A stretch of 64,000 bases of DNA, taken from assembly GCA_910578085.1 (NCBI GenBank), contig CAJTPM010000014.1, forward strand, positions 1 to 64,000, in the 5' to 3' direction. A program made the translations under genes and the position numbers. The notes under the pieces are model-generated. The model was not told where the DNA came from, ran no database searches, and worked only from the letters and a program-made list of their open reading frames with translations. This document shows positions 18,512 to 26,851 of this stretch, one piece after another. The DNA is from an uncultured Lachnospiraceae bacterium (GTDB lineage: Bacteria > Bacillota > Clostridia > Lachnospirales > Lachnospiraceae). The stretch's first letter is position 1. Each line of letters begins with the position of its first letter.

Positions 18512-19642
18512 ATGCAATTCAGAGATTTACAAAAGCAATATCAAGTATTAAAATCAGACATTGATCAGGCAATCAGTCAGGTGCTGACTGACGGCAATTT
18601 TATCTCCGGTACCCAGGTGGCAGAACTGGAAGAAAAACTGGCCACCTGCGTCGGCACAAAACACTGTGTTACCTGTGGCAACGGCACCGATGCTCTGACG
18701 CTTGCCTTGATGGTCTGGGGTATCGGCGCGGGAGATGCCGTATTCGTACCGGATTTTACGTTTTTTGCATCGGGAGAAACACCGGCTTATGCAGGGGCGA
18801 CTCCTGTATTTGTGGATGTGGAAGAGGACACTTTTAATATCTCCCCGGCTTCTTTGGAGGAGGCTATTTTAGAAATAAAAAGAGAAGGTAAATTAACGCC
18901 CCGTGTAATCGTAGCAGTAGATCTTTTCGGACAGCCAGCGGATTATCCGCGGATCCGTCAGATTGCGGACAGGTATGGCCTTTTGATCCTGGAGGACGGC
19001 GCACAGGGATTCGGCGGGCGGATCGGGCAGCAGAGAGCCTGCAGTTTTGGAGATATTTCAACCACTTCCTTTTTCCCTGCGAAACCGCTTGGATGCTATG
19101 GGGATGGTGGCGCGGTATTTACCGATAATGATGAGTGGGCGCTGTTACTTCGTTCTTACCGCATCCATGGAAAGGGGACGGATAAATATGATAACGTCAG
19201 GATCGGTATGAATTCCAGACTGGATACTCTGCAGGCAGCAATTTTGCAGGTAAAGCTCAGGGCTTTTGAAAAGTATGAACTGACGGAAGTAAACCAAACG
19301 GCCGAACGCTATACGAAATTGCTGGGAGATATAGTAAAAACACCCAAAGTCAGGAAGGAATTTTATTCCAGCTGGGCACAGTATTCCATTCTGTTAAAGG
19401 ATGAGGCGCAGCGGGATGGGCTGCAGGCATATCTGAAAGAAAAGAAAATTCCGACAATGGTATATTATCCGAAGCCGATGAGCAGACAGGGGGCGTTTCG
19501 TGGAATGGATTGTGTAAAGACAGATCTGTCTGTGACAGCAGATCTGTGCAGAAGGGTATTGGCACTGCCGATGCATCCGTATTTGACAAAAGAAGAACAG
19601 GATGTGGTGATCGAGGAGATAAAAGGATACCTGAAGTTTTAG
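18512..19642 (+). CDS. DegT/DnrJ/EryC1/StrS-family sugar aminotransferase
   Basis: The 376-residue PLP enzyme has 'CVTCGNGTDALTLAL' near 50, 'VFVPDFTFFASGE' near 80, EDGAQGFGG near 162 (PLP ring Asp), and Lys191 in FFPAKPLG as the Schiff-base lysine. It would turn a keto-sugar nucleotide into an amino sugar for the glycan, using glutamate or glutamine. It closes the polysaccharide locus. Its base composition is richer in GC than the membrane-protein genes before it, closer to the housekeeping genes after it. AAGGAG at 18496 supports the start. Confidence 0.9.
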   Translation: MQFRDLQKQYQVLKSDIDQAISQVLTDGNFISGTQVAELEEKLATCVGTKHCVTCGNGTDALTLALMVWGIGAGDAVFVPDFTFFASGETPAYAGATPVFVDVEEDTFNISPASLEEAILEIKREGKLTPRVIVAVDLFGQPADYPRIRQIADRYGLLILEDGAQGFGGRIGQQRACSFGDISTTSFFPAKPLGCYGDGGAVFTDNDEWALLLRSYRIHGKGTDKYDNVRIGMNSRLDTLQAAILQVKLRAFEKYELTEVNQTAERYTKLLGDIVKTPKVRKEFYSSWAQYSILLKDEAQRDGLQAYLKEKKIPTMVYYPKPMSRQGAFRGMDCVKTDLSVTADLCRRVLALPMHPYLTKEEQDVVIEEIKGYLKF

Positions 19643-19643
19643 A

Positions 19644-19673
19644 TTGACATTTTCCTGCATTTCCTGTTAGAAT
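19644..19673 (+). promoter_or_regulatory. Sigma-A type promoter before acyP
   Basis: TTGACA at 19644-19649 and TAGAAT at 19668-19673 are separated by 18 bases. The -35 box begins two bases after the aminotransferase stop, so acyP is probably its own unit. Confidence 0.6.
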
Positions 19674-19714
19674 TATAAAACATATTCAGAAGCCGGAAAG
19701 AAAAGAGCAGGAAC

Positions 19715-19996
19715 ATGGAAAATGATATTGTCAGAAAAAAACTGATTTTCAAAGGAAAAGTACAATTTGTGGGATTTCGTTTCCAGGCGAAATATCTTGC
19801 AGATACGTTGGGGCTTACCGGGTATGTGGAGAATCTGGATAATGGAGATGTACTGATGGAGGTGCAGGGCAGGGAGCAGACGATCGACGATCTGATTGTC
19901 TGCCTGCATCAGAGAAAACCGATTCGTATAGATTCCATAGAGCAGGAGTATCTGTCCCTCCGGGAGAGGGAAAAGGAATTTCGATATATGTGGTGA
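19715..19996 (+). CDS. acyP: Acylphosphatase
   Basis: The 93-residue enzyme hydrolyses acyl phosphates such as acetyl or carbamoyl phosphate. The signature 'GKVQFVGFR' carries catalytic Arg22, and 'LTGYVENLDNGDV' supplies catalytic Asn40. The usual VQGVGFR is changed to VQFVGFR, replacing one loop glycine by Phe. The length equals the family norm. Its own promoter lies upstream and a strong terminator downstream, so it is monocistronic. Confidence 0.9.
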   Translation: MENDIVRKKLIFKGKVQFVGFRFQAKYLADTLGLTGYVENLDNGDVLMEVQGREQTIDDLIVCLHQRKPIRIDSIEQEYLSLREREKEFRYMW

Positions 19997-20004
19997 ATTT
20001 ATGG

Positions 20005-20046
20005 ACGGCAGCAGTTTAAGTATTTTTACTGCTGCCGTTTTGTTTT
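20005..20046 (+). terminator. Rho-independent terminator after acyP
   Basis: ACGGCAGCAGT (20005-20015) pairs perfectly with ACTGCTGCCGT (20028-20038), followed by a T-rich run broken by one G. Confidence 0.88.
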
Positions 20047-20103
20047 CAGAAGAAAGACAGGTTTTTTACGCTCTGAAATAGAAGCTGCAAAAAGAAAAAA
20101 GTG

Positions 20104-20132
20104 TTGACAGGAAAAAGAAAGTTGTATAGAAT
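20104..20132 (+). promoter_or_regulatory. Sigma-A type promoter for the accessory AAA module
   Basis: A perfect TTGACA at 20104-20109, a spacer of 17 bases and TAGAAT at 20127-20132 precede a purine-rich leader of about 80 bases. Confidence 0.65.
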
Positions 20133-20219
20133 AAAAAGCAGAATAAAGAAAGAAGAATAAAGAAAAAAGAAGATTTGTAAGACAGAAACATTATTATATT
20201 TGGGTCAGGAGGTATGAGG

Positions 20220-20690
20220 ATGGATACGGTCAGCAGGCGGTTAAAAGATGTGGTGCGCAGTGAGATGCAGGAAGATAAAATATACAATAACGAGGAAATT
20301 CGCCAGCTTATATATGAAAAGACCGGAATGAGATATAAAGAAGAATATAGAGAGACGCATTTTGCGGGCTGCCTTAGTGCTTTAAAGAAAAGCGGCGGGA
20401 TCATACAGGTGGAAAGAGGAAAATACAGAAAGGGGAATGTCAGAACAGGGTTATTGAATAGCAATATGTCGGATCAGGAATCAAAGAATTTCCCCGAAAT
20501 AATGCCGGAAAATGAAACATTCATATTACAGGTAAAGAAAGAGATCTCGCAGTCGGTTAAACGGGAACTTTCCTGCCTGAAAGCTGTGACAAAGAAGATC
20601 GTTCTGCCTTTTGACACTTCAGAAGAAGATCTGCAGTATATGTTAAAAGTAAAAGAATTGATTAGGAATTTAGAAGAATTTGAACGGTAG
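20220..20690 (+). CDS. Hypothetical protein with possible winged-helix N-terminus
   Basis: The 156-residue protein is not a family I recognise. Residues 1-70 look like a small winged helix: helix 'VSRRLKDVVRSEM', helix 'NEEIRQLIYEKTG', helix 'ETHFAGCLSALKKSGG', then a beta wing 'IIQVERGKYRKG'. Residues 85-156 are charged helices. ATG 20220 is chosen over ATG 20214 because AGGAGG at 20207-20212 is seven bases upstream of it but only one base from the other. It ends 31 bases before the AAA-ATPase gene and shares its promoter, so it may be a regulator or partner of that protein. Confidence 0.6.
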   Translation: MDTVSRRLKDVVRSEMQEDKIYNNEEIRQLIYEKTGMRYKEEYRETHFAGCLSALKKSGGIIQVERGKYRKGNVRTGLLNSNMSDQESKNFPEIMPENETFILQVKKEISQSVKRELSCLKAVTKKIVLPFDTSEEDLQYMLKVKELIRNLEEFER

Positions 20691-20721
20691 ATAAATAAAA
20701 AGAAAGGAGGAAAGACAGGAT

Positions 20722-22302
20722 ATGCAACCTTATTACTATTTCCTGAACAGAAATAAAAACGGTGATGGTTTTCAGGAACTGCGAAATGGTGAGATTTTTA
20801 TAGATAAGACGGGACTGATAGAAGAAATCAACAGCAGGATCGCAACAAAGGAGAAATGGATCTGTGTGAGTAAACCCAGGCGTTTTGGCAAGACAATGGC
20901 CCTGGAGATGCTTGCGGCATATTATACCAAAGGTATCCACACAGAAAGACTGTTCCAGGGGTTGCAAGCGATGGAAGGAAAAACCTTTTACAAACATTTG
21001 AATGCGCATAACGTGATTTATGTGAATTTTAATGATTACTTTGGGAAAAACCAATCTGCCCGAGAGGGGATATCAGCCGTTTCTTCTTATTTGATCAAAG
21101 ATCTGAACTATGCCTTTCCAGGTATTCTGGAGAATACGGAAAATCTTGCGCTGTGCCTTGATATGATCTGCCAGGTAACAGGAGAAAAATTTATTTTTCT
21201 GGCGGATGAATGGGATTGTATTTTCAGAATAAGAAAAGAAAAAAAGGAAGAACAGGAAGAATTTCTTGAATTCCTGCGAACTTTGTTTAAGGATAAACCA
21301 TATTTTGAACTGGTGTATATGACAGGTATACTGCCGATTAAAAAATATAATACAGGTTCCTCGCTGAATATGTTCCGGGAGTTTACAATGCTGGAGCCAA
21401 AAAGTCTTTCTCCATATTTTGGATTTACCGAAAAAGAAGTAGAAGAATTGTGTAGAAGACAGAACAAATTATCAATGGAAGAATTGAAAGAATGGTATGA
21501 TGGTTACAGCATGGGCGAGTGGGGAAATATATATAACCCCAGATCTGTGGCAGAGGCTTTAATGGAAGGGAAATGTTGCGACTATTGGAATAAAACAGGC
21601 GGTTATTCCGAACTGGAGGAATATATTACCATGAATTTTGATGGGCTGGGAGAAGCGGTTACAAGGATGCTGGCCGGTGAAAAGGCAAAAGTGGATGTTC
21701 TGGGATTTTCTAATGATCTGGACAGTTTTCAGGACAAGGATGAGGTGATAACGGCATTGATCCATCTGGGATATCTGACATATTCGGAAGGAGAAGTGAG
21801 TATTCCAAACAGAGAAATTGGCGAGGAGTTTGCAAATTCAGTAAAAAAATTGTCATGGGGTACTGTGACAAAATTATTGAAGCAGTCAAAGGAACTGCTT
21901 GCGGCTACCTGCAGTAAAGATGCGGATAAAGTTGCGGCCATGCTTGAGTCTGTACATGACGACATGCATGAGTTGAAAGAATATAATAATGAACATACAC
22001 TGAAATGCGTAATACATCTGGCTTATTATGCCGCACAGGATGATTACTATCTGTGCTTTGAGGAAAATGCAGGCAAAGGGATTGCTGACTGCATCATGCA
22101 GCCAAAAAGGGCGGGGGTGCCGGGAATTGTGCTGGAACTTAAATATAATCGATCTGCCGGGGAAGCAGTAGTGCAGATAAAGGAGAGAAATTATGCCGGA
22201 AGGGTGCTGCAGATAACGGACCGGGTACTGTTGGTTGGAATCAATTATGATAAGAAATCAAAAAAGCACCAGTGCATCATTGAGGAAATTTATACGCAAT
22301 GA
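20722..22302 (+). CDS. AAA-ATPase-like protein with C-terminal PD-(D/E)XK nuclease-like domain
   Basis: The 526-residue protein matches the AAA-ATPase_like plus PDDEXK_9 architecture. Residues about 50-60 hold the P-loop variant PRRFGKT; 'FIFLADEWD' near 160 is Walker B with a following Trp-Asp; and 'GYSMGEWGNIYNPRSV' near 260 is the conserved middle motif. The last 80 residues contain 'GKGIADCIMQP' and 'GIVLELKYN', giving the D...ExK nuclease-like core. The family is abundant and often multi-copy in gut bacteria; its job is not established. Mobile or defence-like behaviour has been suspected from its patchy spread. AGGAGG fixes the start. Confidence 0.85.
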   Translation: MQPYYYFLNRNKNGDGFQELRNGEIFIDKTGLIEEINSRIATKEKWICVSKPRRFGKTMALEMLAAYYTKGIHTERLFQGLQAMEGKTFYKHLNAHNVIYVNFNDYFGKNQSAREGISAVSSYLIKDLNYAFPGILENTENLALCLDMICQVTGEKFIFLADEWDCIFRIRKEKKEEQEEFLEFLRTLFKDKPYFELVYMTGILPIKKYNTGSSLNMFREFTMLEPKSLSPYFGFTEKEVEELCRRQNKLSMEELKEWYDGYSMGEWGNIYNPRSVAEALMEGKCCDYWNKTGGYSELEEYITMNFDGLGEAVTRMLAGEKAKVDVLGFSNDLDSFQDKDEVITALIHLGYLTYSEGEVSIPNREIGEEFANSVKKLSWGTVTKLLKQSKELLAATCSKDADKVAAMLESVHDDMHELKEYNNEHTLKCVIHLAYYAAQDDYYLCFEENAGKGIADCIMQPKRAGVPGIVLELKYNRSAGEAVVQIKERNYAGRVLQITDRVLLVGINYDKKSKKHQCIIEEIYTQ

Positions 22303-22329
22303 TATCGCCGGAAAAATCTTCTATTCGAT

Positions 22330-23142
22330 TCAGGACTGCCGCTTTGCGCCTATGGACCTGACTGCTGTAAAAAGCAGATAAAGCAGTATGGTGATAATGA
22401 TCATCAGTGTAAATAGCGCATAGACTTCCGTGGAGATCTTCCCTCTTGCCATACCGTAGACTTTGATGGGCAGCGTGGTATCGCCGGCACCGGTCACAAA
22501 ATAGCTGATGATCACATCGTCCAGAGAAAGGGTGATGGATAACAGGGCGCCAGAAATAATGCCGGGCATCAGCATGGGGATCGTCACCCGCTTTAAGGTG
22601 CGGAACTGGTTTGCACCGAGATCCATGGCGGCTTCCTCAATGGATTTGTCAAAGCCGGCGATCCTTGCCCGCAGTGTGATGATCACGAAAGGAACGCAGA
22701 AGGTAACATGAGCGATGACCAGTGTCCAGAAACTGAGGGTAATGTTCAGTGTGGTGAAAGTGGCCAGGGATGCAATACCAATGACTAACTCCGGAATGAC
22801 GATGGGCACATAGAGCATATTGTCCAGGGTTTTTTTGAGTTTAAAGTCATAGCGGTGCATACCGATGGCGGCCAGAGTGCCTAATACAACGGAGATCAGT
22901 GTGCTGACAAGAGCCAGCTCCAGTGTCAGCATAAGAGAACTCATGAGTGATCTGTTCTGGAACATGGCGCCATACCAGTGCAGTGTGAAGCCTTTGAACA
23001 CAAGGTTGTTATCATTTGTGTTAAAAGAGTAGCCGACCACCATAAAGATCGGCAGATATAAAAACAGGTAGATCAATCCGGCATAGAGATAGGAAAATGC
23101 GCCGAGCTGTCTTTTTTCTTTTCTTTTCATCCTGGTTTCCAT
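22330..23142 (-). CDS. potC: Spermidine/putrescine ABC transporter permease PotC
   Basis: The 270-residue inner-membrane permease has six hydrophobic segments and the EAA loop 'EEAAMDLGANQFRTLKRV' that docks on the ATPase. The N-terminal Met-rich start has GGAAAGGG just upstream, with Met5 as an alternative. It is the last gene of the minus-strand PII-potA-potB-potC set. The expected potD for the substrate-binding protein does not follow. The convergent AAA gene ends only 27 bases away. Polyamine specificity is inferred from family resemblance. Confidence 0.85.
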   Translation of the reverse strand: METRMKRKEKRQLGAFSYLYAGLIYLFLYLPIFMVVGYSFNTNDNNLVFKGFTLHWYGAMFQNRSLMSSLMLTLELALVSTLISVVLGTLAAIGMHRYDFKLKKTLDNMLYVPIVIPELVIGIASLATFTTLNITLSFWTLVIAHVTFCVPFVIITLRARIAGFDKSIEEAAMDLGANQFRTLKRVTIPMLMPGIISGALLSITLSLDDVIISYFVTGAGDTTLPIKVYGMARGKISTEVYALFTLMIIITILLYLLFTAVRSIGAKRQS

Positions 23143-23290
23143 ACCCTTTCCACAGTATTTGGACTGTCATACATGTTACCCATGCAGTGTGTATGCTCAG
23201 AGTTTACAGGTTCTCCTGCATATTTTCCGTATGCCATGTGCACCCATAATACTCATATCTTCAAGTGTGTTTTCCGCGTGTCCGTATCTG

Positions 23291-24172
23291 TCACGCCAGA
23301 TCCTCCAGATTTCCGACTTTTGTGTACAGTTTTAATACGATTAAAGTAAAGATAATCAGAATTACGGAGAAAGCGGCGCCGGAGGGCCAGTTTCTGGCGG
23401 CCATGAACTGATCTTTGATCAGGTTGCCGAGCAGCGTGGAATTACCGCCGCCCATGACATCAGCAATATAGAAAGCATCCAGACTGGGGATAAATACCTG
23501 TATCGTGCCTGCAAAAATGCCGGGCAGTGTGAGCGGCAGAATGACGCGGAAGAATGTATTTATCCGGGAAGCCCCCAGGTCATGGGCAGCCTCGATCAGA
23601 GAATAGTCCAGTTTGGAGATGGAATTATTCAAAGGCAGCACCATAAAGGGGAAGAGGGCATATACCATACCAAATAAGGTGGCGCCGTCCGTGTACATCA
23701 TTGTGATCGGCTCGGATATTACGCCGAGTTTTAATAAAATGGTGTTGATAACACCGGAATCCCGCAAAATATTGCTCCAGCCGTTCAGACGGATCAACTG
23801 GTTGATCCAGAAAGGCAGCATGATAAGCAACACGCAAAAGCCCTGGTATTTTTTGCTGAATCTGGATAAAATAAAGGAAAACGGGTAGGAGATGAGCAGG
23901 CAGATCAGACTGGTCCAGAAGGCCAGCACAATGGAACGCCAGATCACTCTGCCGTAGGTGGGATTCCAGAGAGCGGTATAATTTTCCAGGGTAAAGATCA
24001 TCTGAACACCGCCGTAAACTCCTTTTTCGAGAAAGCTGATAACGACTACATAGATGAGCGGCAGAGCCAGAAAAAGTATCATCCATAAAAAGAGAGGTCC
24101 TACAAGAGAGAGGATCTCACTTCTGTGTCGGTTGCCGTCTGCAGTTTTTTTGGTTTGTTTTCTGATTATCAT
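23291..24172 (-). CDS. potB: Spermidine/putrescine ABC transporter permease PotB
   Basis: The 293-residue permease has six transmembrane segments, a cytoplasmic N-terminus of about 25 residues, and the EAA motif 'EAAHDLGASRINTFFRV'. It pairs with PotC to form the polyamine channel. Gaps of 117 bases to potA and 148 bases to potC are unusually wide for this operon, whose genes normally touch. The start has no clear ribosome site and may lie a few codons inside. Confidence 0.86.
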   Translation of the reverse strand: MIIRKQTKKTADGNRHRSEILSLVGPLFLWMILFLALPLIYVVVISFLEKGVYGGVQMIFTLENYTALWNPTYGRVIWRSIVLAFWTSLICLLISYPFSFILSRFSKKYQGFCVLLIMLPFWINQLIRLNGWSNILRDSGVINTILLKLGVISEPITMMYTDGATLFGMVYALFPFMVLPLNNSISKLDYSLIEAAHDLGASRINTFFRVILPLTLPGIFAGTIQVFIPSLDAFYIADVMGGGNSTLLGNLIKDQFMAARNWPSGAAFSVILIIFTLIVLKLYTKVGNLEDLA

Positions 24173-24289
24173 ATCTGTTTTGTGTGTGCTGCTGGTAGTG
24201 AGCTGCTTGTGTGTCTGGTTACTTCTGAAGCTGTCTTCCGTGATCAGGCAAAAGATATCGGAATGTTCCTGGTGTCAAACCCGGCAGGA

Positions 24290-25453
24290 TCAATCTGAGG
24301 TACGCTTTCCCTGCTGTACTGCCAGATCAGGACGGCCGAGCAGGGCATCTTCAATGAGATCATACAGAGTATCTTCCGCAGTGTGCATGATCACGGCCTT
24401 ATCCATATCCCAGTATATAGTTACGGCAGCTCCCACATCCGGAAGATCGCTGTGGGGATGCTTATTCAGCTTAAGCCTCTGGCCGTTGGGCAGCGCCACC
24501 ACGGTTTTTACGATGGATCCAACATAAATATGTTCTTTTACAATACCGCGGAGCCTGAAATTTTCCACCGGTTCAAAGGAGTACATGGTATTTTCAGGAC
24601 GGATGGAAATGTAGATCATTTCATCCTGTACGAATCCGGTGCCTCTTGCATGGACAACACCGTTCTCCGCTGTCAGTTCGATAAGATCCCCGTTGATGCC
24701 GGTGACGGAAGCTTCTATTATATTGGACTCCCCGATAAATCCTGCCACAAATTTGGTTTTCGGGTGCTCATAGATCTCCTGAGCGGTGCCGATCTGCTCG
24801 ATGACGCCGCCATTCATCACGGCGATCCGGTCGCTCATGGTCAGAGCTTCCTCCTGATCGTGAGTGACATAGATAAATGTGATGCCAAGCTGTCTTTGCA
24901 GATGCTTCAATTCCATCTGCATCTGTTTACGCAGTTTCAGATCCAACGCTCCCAGAGGTTCATCTAACAGAAGAACTTTGGGGTTGTTCACAAGAGCCCT
25001 GGCAATGGCCACTCTCTGGCGCTGCCCGCCGGACATCTGATGGGGCTTTCTTCTGCCGAAATTTTTAAGCTGTACCAGTTCCAGCATTTTTTCCACCCGT
25101 TCTTTGATTTCTGGCTTCGGGGTTTTCTTTTCCACCAGTCCGAAAGCCACGTTGTCAAAAACGTTCATATGGGGAAAGAGCGCATAACTCTGAAAAACTG
25201 TGTTCACATTTCTTTTATATGGAGGAAGCGCGGTAACATCGCTGTGCTCTAAATAGACACAGCCCTGGGACGGCGCCTCAAAACCGGCAATGATGCGCAA
25301 CGTAGTCGTCTTGCCGCAGCCGGAAGGACCAAGCAAAGTCAGAAACTCCCCTTCGTATACATCCAGATCAATATTTTTCAGCACTTCACTTTTCCCAAAG
25401 TCCTTGGTCACACCGGATAGTCTTACGATGGGTTCTTTGTCAGTTCTTACCAT
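24290..25453 (-). CDS. potA: Spermidine/putrescine ABC transporter ATP-binding protein PotA
   Basis: The 387-residue ATPase has Walker A GPSGCGKTT, the Q-loop, signature 'MSGGQRQRVAIARAL', Walker B VLLLDEPLGALD and the H-loop THDQEEAL. A TOBE domain follows from about 270. The start is placed at ATG 25453-25451. The open frame runs 22 codons further up, but that stretch does not resemble the family. AGGAGG lies 14 bases ahead, rather far. It energises PotB and PotC; the PII gene 89 bases upstream suggests nitrogen-linked control. Confidence 0.88.
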   Translation of the reverse strand: MVRTDKEPIVRLSGVTKDFGKSEVLKNIDLDVYEGEFLTLLGPSGCGKTTTLRIIAGFEAPSQGCVYLEHSDVTALPPYKRNVNTVFQSYALFPHMNVFDNVAFGLVEKKTPKPEIKERVEKMLELVQLKNFGRRKPHQMSGGQRQRVAIARALVNNPKVLLLDEPLGALDLKLRKQMQMELKHLQRQLGITFIYVTHDQEEALTMSDRIAVMNGGVIEQIGTAQEIYEHPKTKFVAGFIGESNIIEASVTGINGDLIELTAENGVVHARGTGFVQDEMIYISIRPENTMYSFEPVENFRLRGIVKEHIYVGSIVKTVVALPNGQRLKLNKHPHSDLPDVGAAVTIYWDMDKAVIMHTAEDTLYDLIEDALLGRPDLAVQQGKRTSD

Positions 25454-25542
25454 TCCTTTTGTGAATACCTCCTGAAACAATCGGGCGGCGGCCCGGCGTG
25501 CTGCTGTTTCGCATGCCATCTGTACCGCTCTTCATATCTGTT

Positions 25543-25884
25543 CTACAGTACCTGTTTACCGCGCTCGCCGGTGCGGATGCGCATCACATCATCGATATCG
25601 GAGATAAATACTTTGCCGTCGCCGACGTTGCCGGTGGACAGTGTATCTACGATCTCAGAGAGAATATCTTCCAGATCCTCATCCCAGACTACGGTCATGA
25701 CGTAAAGTTTTGGCAGAAGATTAACTTCCAGTCCAAGCTTTTCAAATTCCGGATTGTCGAATCCTTCCTGGTGTCCACATCCCATGGCGGAGAGTACGGT
25801 CATACCACTGTATTCATTTTTTGTCAGTATTTTTTTTAAAGCTTCCAGCTTTTCAGGACGAATGATCACTTCTATTTTTTTCAT
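25543..25884 (-). CDS. PII-family nitrogen regulator with divergent T-loop
   Basis: The 113-residue protein matches GlnB/GlnK along most of its length: 'MKKIEVIIRPEKLEALKKIL' at the start and VGDGKVFISDIDDVMRIRTGE near the end (B- and C-loops). The T-loop differs: where GlnB has the uridylylated Tyr51 this protein has Lys-Leu-Gly-Leu-Glu. It should still bind ATP/ADP and perhaps 2-oxoglutarate as a trimer, but cannot use the classic uridylylation. Orientation and spacing put it at the head of the potABC set, so the transporter may be its target. Confidence 0.87.
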   Translation of the reverse strand: MKKIEVIIRPEKLEALKKILTKNEYSGMTVLSAMGCGHQEGFDNPEFEKLGLEVNLLPKLYVMTVVWDEDLEDILSEIVDTLSTGNVGDGKVFISDIDDVMRIRTGERGKQVL

Positions 25885-26060
25885 AGATTCCTCCAGATAA
25901 TGATTTTTGCCACAGTAATTTTCATAGTAATAGAAAATGGCGGAAATTGCAATAGATTGTCGGCAAATTTCCGCAGAAAAAGTAACAGCTTTGCCGCTGC
26001 CTGGCGGATTGCTGCATTCATATTTATTGTATCGAACAGAATGGAAGTTAAAGAACGGCT

Positions 26061-26102
26061 GAAACAGGAAAGAGCCTGCTCTTTATTGAAAGAACAGGCT
26101 CT
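26061..26102 (-). terminator. Rho-independent terminator of the sigma-28-type gene
   Basis: Read on the minus strand, AGAGCCTG and CAGGCTCT (26071-26078 and 26095-26102) form an eight-pair stem, followed by a T-rich stretch down to 26061. It lies just past the stop of the gene ending at 26112. The 227-base gap 25885-26111 holds nothing else I can name. Confidence 0.75.
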
Positions 26103-26111
26103 CTGCATTTT

Positions 26112-26510
26112 TCAAATACTTTCATTAAAAAGTGTGGAAACCGATTCGGAGAGATTTTTGATCTTATCGGCCATTGCGTTGTAGGTGGTGTCTGTGGATG
26201 ATTTGGATGAATTAGAAGATTTATTCTGCAATGCATCCTGCACCAGTTCTGCTTTTTTATTCACATCTTTTTCTTCTTTTACGGCTTTTTTGGTATCGGC
26301 ATCCGGTACTTCGCTGTAGTAAGCTTTGAGCAGTTTTCCGTAGCTGCCGTTTTTGATGGCCGTATAGTCGATCAGGGTATTATCGCCGCCACCGCCCAAC
26401 ATGGTCTTTGTCAGGTTATTCATATCGGTGCCGCCGTTTGAACCCAGTTTCTGCATGCTCCTCGTCACGACATTTGTATAGTCCGGTTTCATTTGAACTG
26501 TTAATGACAT
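26112..26510 (-). CDS. Small soluble protein under a sigma-28-like promoter
   Basis: The 132-residue protein has no signal peptide or membrane helix. A Ser/Thr-rich start is followed by a glycine run (MLGGGGD), then 'IDYTAIKNGSYGKLLKAYY' near 50-70, then charged and Ser-rich helices. I do not know a function. The IKNGSYGKLLKAYY-like stretch reminds me of small Clostridia proteins near flagellar genes, a recollection and not a match I can show. ATG 26510 follows AGGAG; the open frame starts 14 codons earlier without one. Own promoter and own terminator make it monocistronic. Confidence 0.7.
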   Translation of the reverse strand: MSLTVQMKPDYTNVVTRSMQKLGSNGGTDMNNLTKTMLGGGGDNTLIDYTAIKNGSYGKLLKAYYSEVPDADTKKAVKEEKDVNKKAELVQDALQNKSSNSSKSSTDTTYNAMADKIKNLSESVSTLFNESI

Positions 26511-26851
26511 AATCTGGCTCCTTCTATCATGATTTGCGTCAGCTCTGCGCACCTGGGCGCCGGGCGTTCAAAAGTTATCATTATGGTACTCTTTATTTCG
26601 GCTGAACGGAAGAAAAGATTAAGAGGGAAGATGGAAAAATTTGAAAATATACAGGAGAAAATAGGAAAAGGGGGATTTTGGCATGTGAAATCGAATCATG
26701 TGGAAATTTGAGTGAATTTCATAAGCAAATAAAAAAGGAAATGGGGGATTTTCGCAGAATATATAATGTGAGGGTATTTTAATGAGTTTACGTTGAGAAT
26801 TTTGTTCGGGTGTGTCTGATGTATATGCGGCGGACACTCAGGGGGAAAACC
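26511..26851. other. 341-base intergenic region between divergent genes
   Basis: It holds the sigma-28-like promoter for the minus-strand gene. On the plus strand there is a perfect TATAAT at 26762-26767, but its -35 region is poor. The short open frames here lack ribosome sites and coding character. The AT-rich stretch 26620-26800 shows no strong hairpin. Confidence 0.6.
26595..26621 (-). promoter_or_regulatory. Sigma-28 (SigD/FliA) type promoter
   Basis: On the minus strand TAAT (26621-26618), exactly 15 bases, then GCCGAAAT (26602-26595) match the motility sigma consensus TAAA-N15-GCCGATAT with one mismatch in each box. It lies about 85 bases before the ATG at 26510. Confidence 0.65.

Noticed and set aside
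24383..24967. 194-codon open frame opposite potA
   Set aside because: Antisense of conserved ABC ATPase motifs, no start signal.
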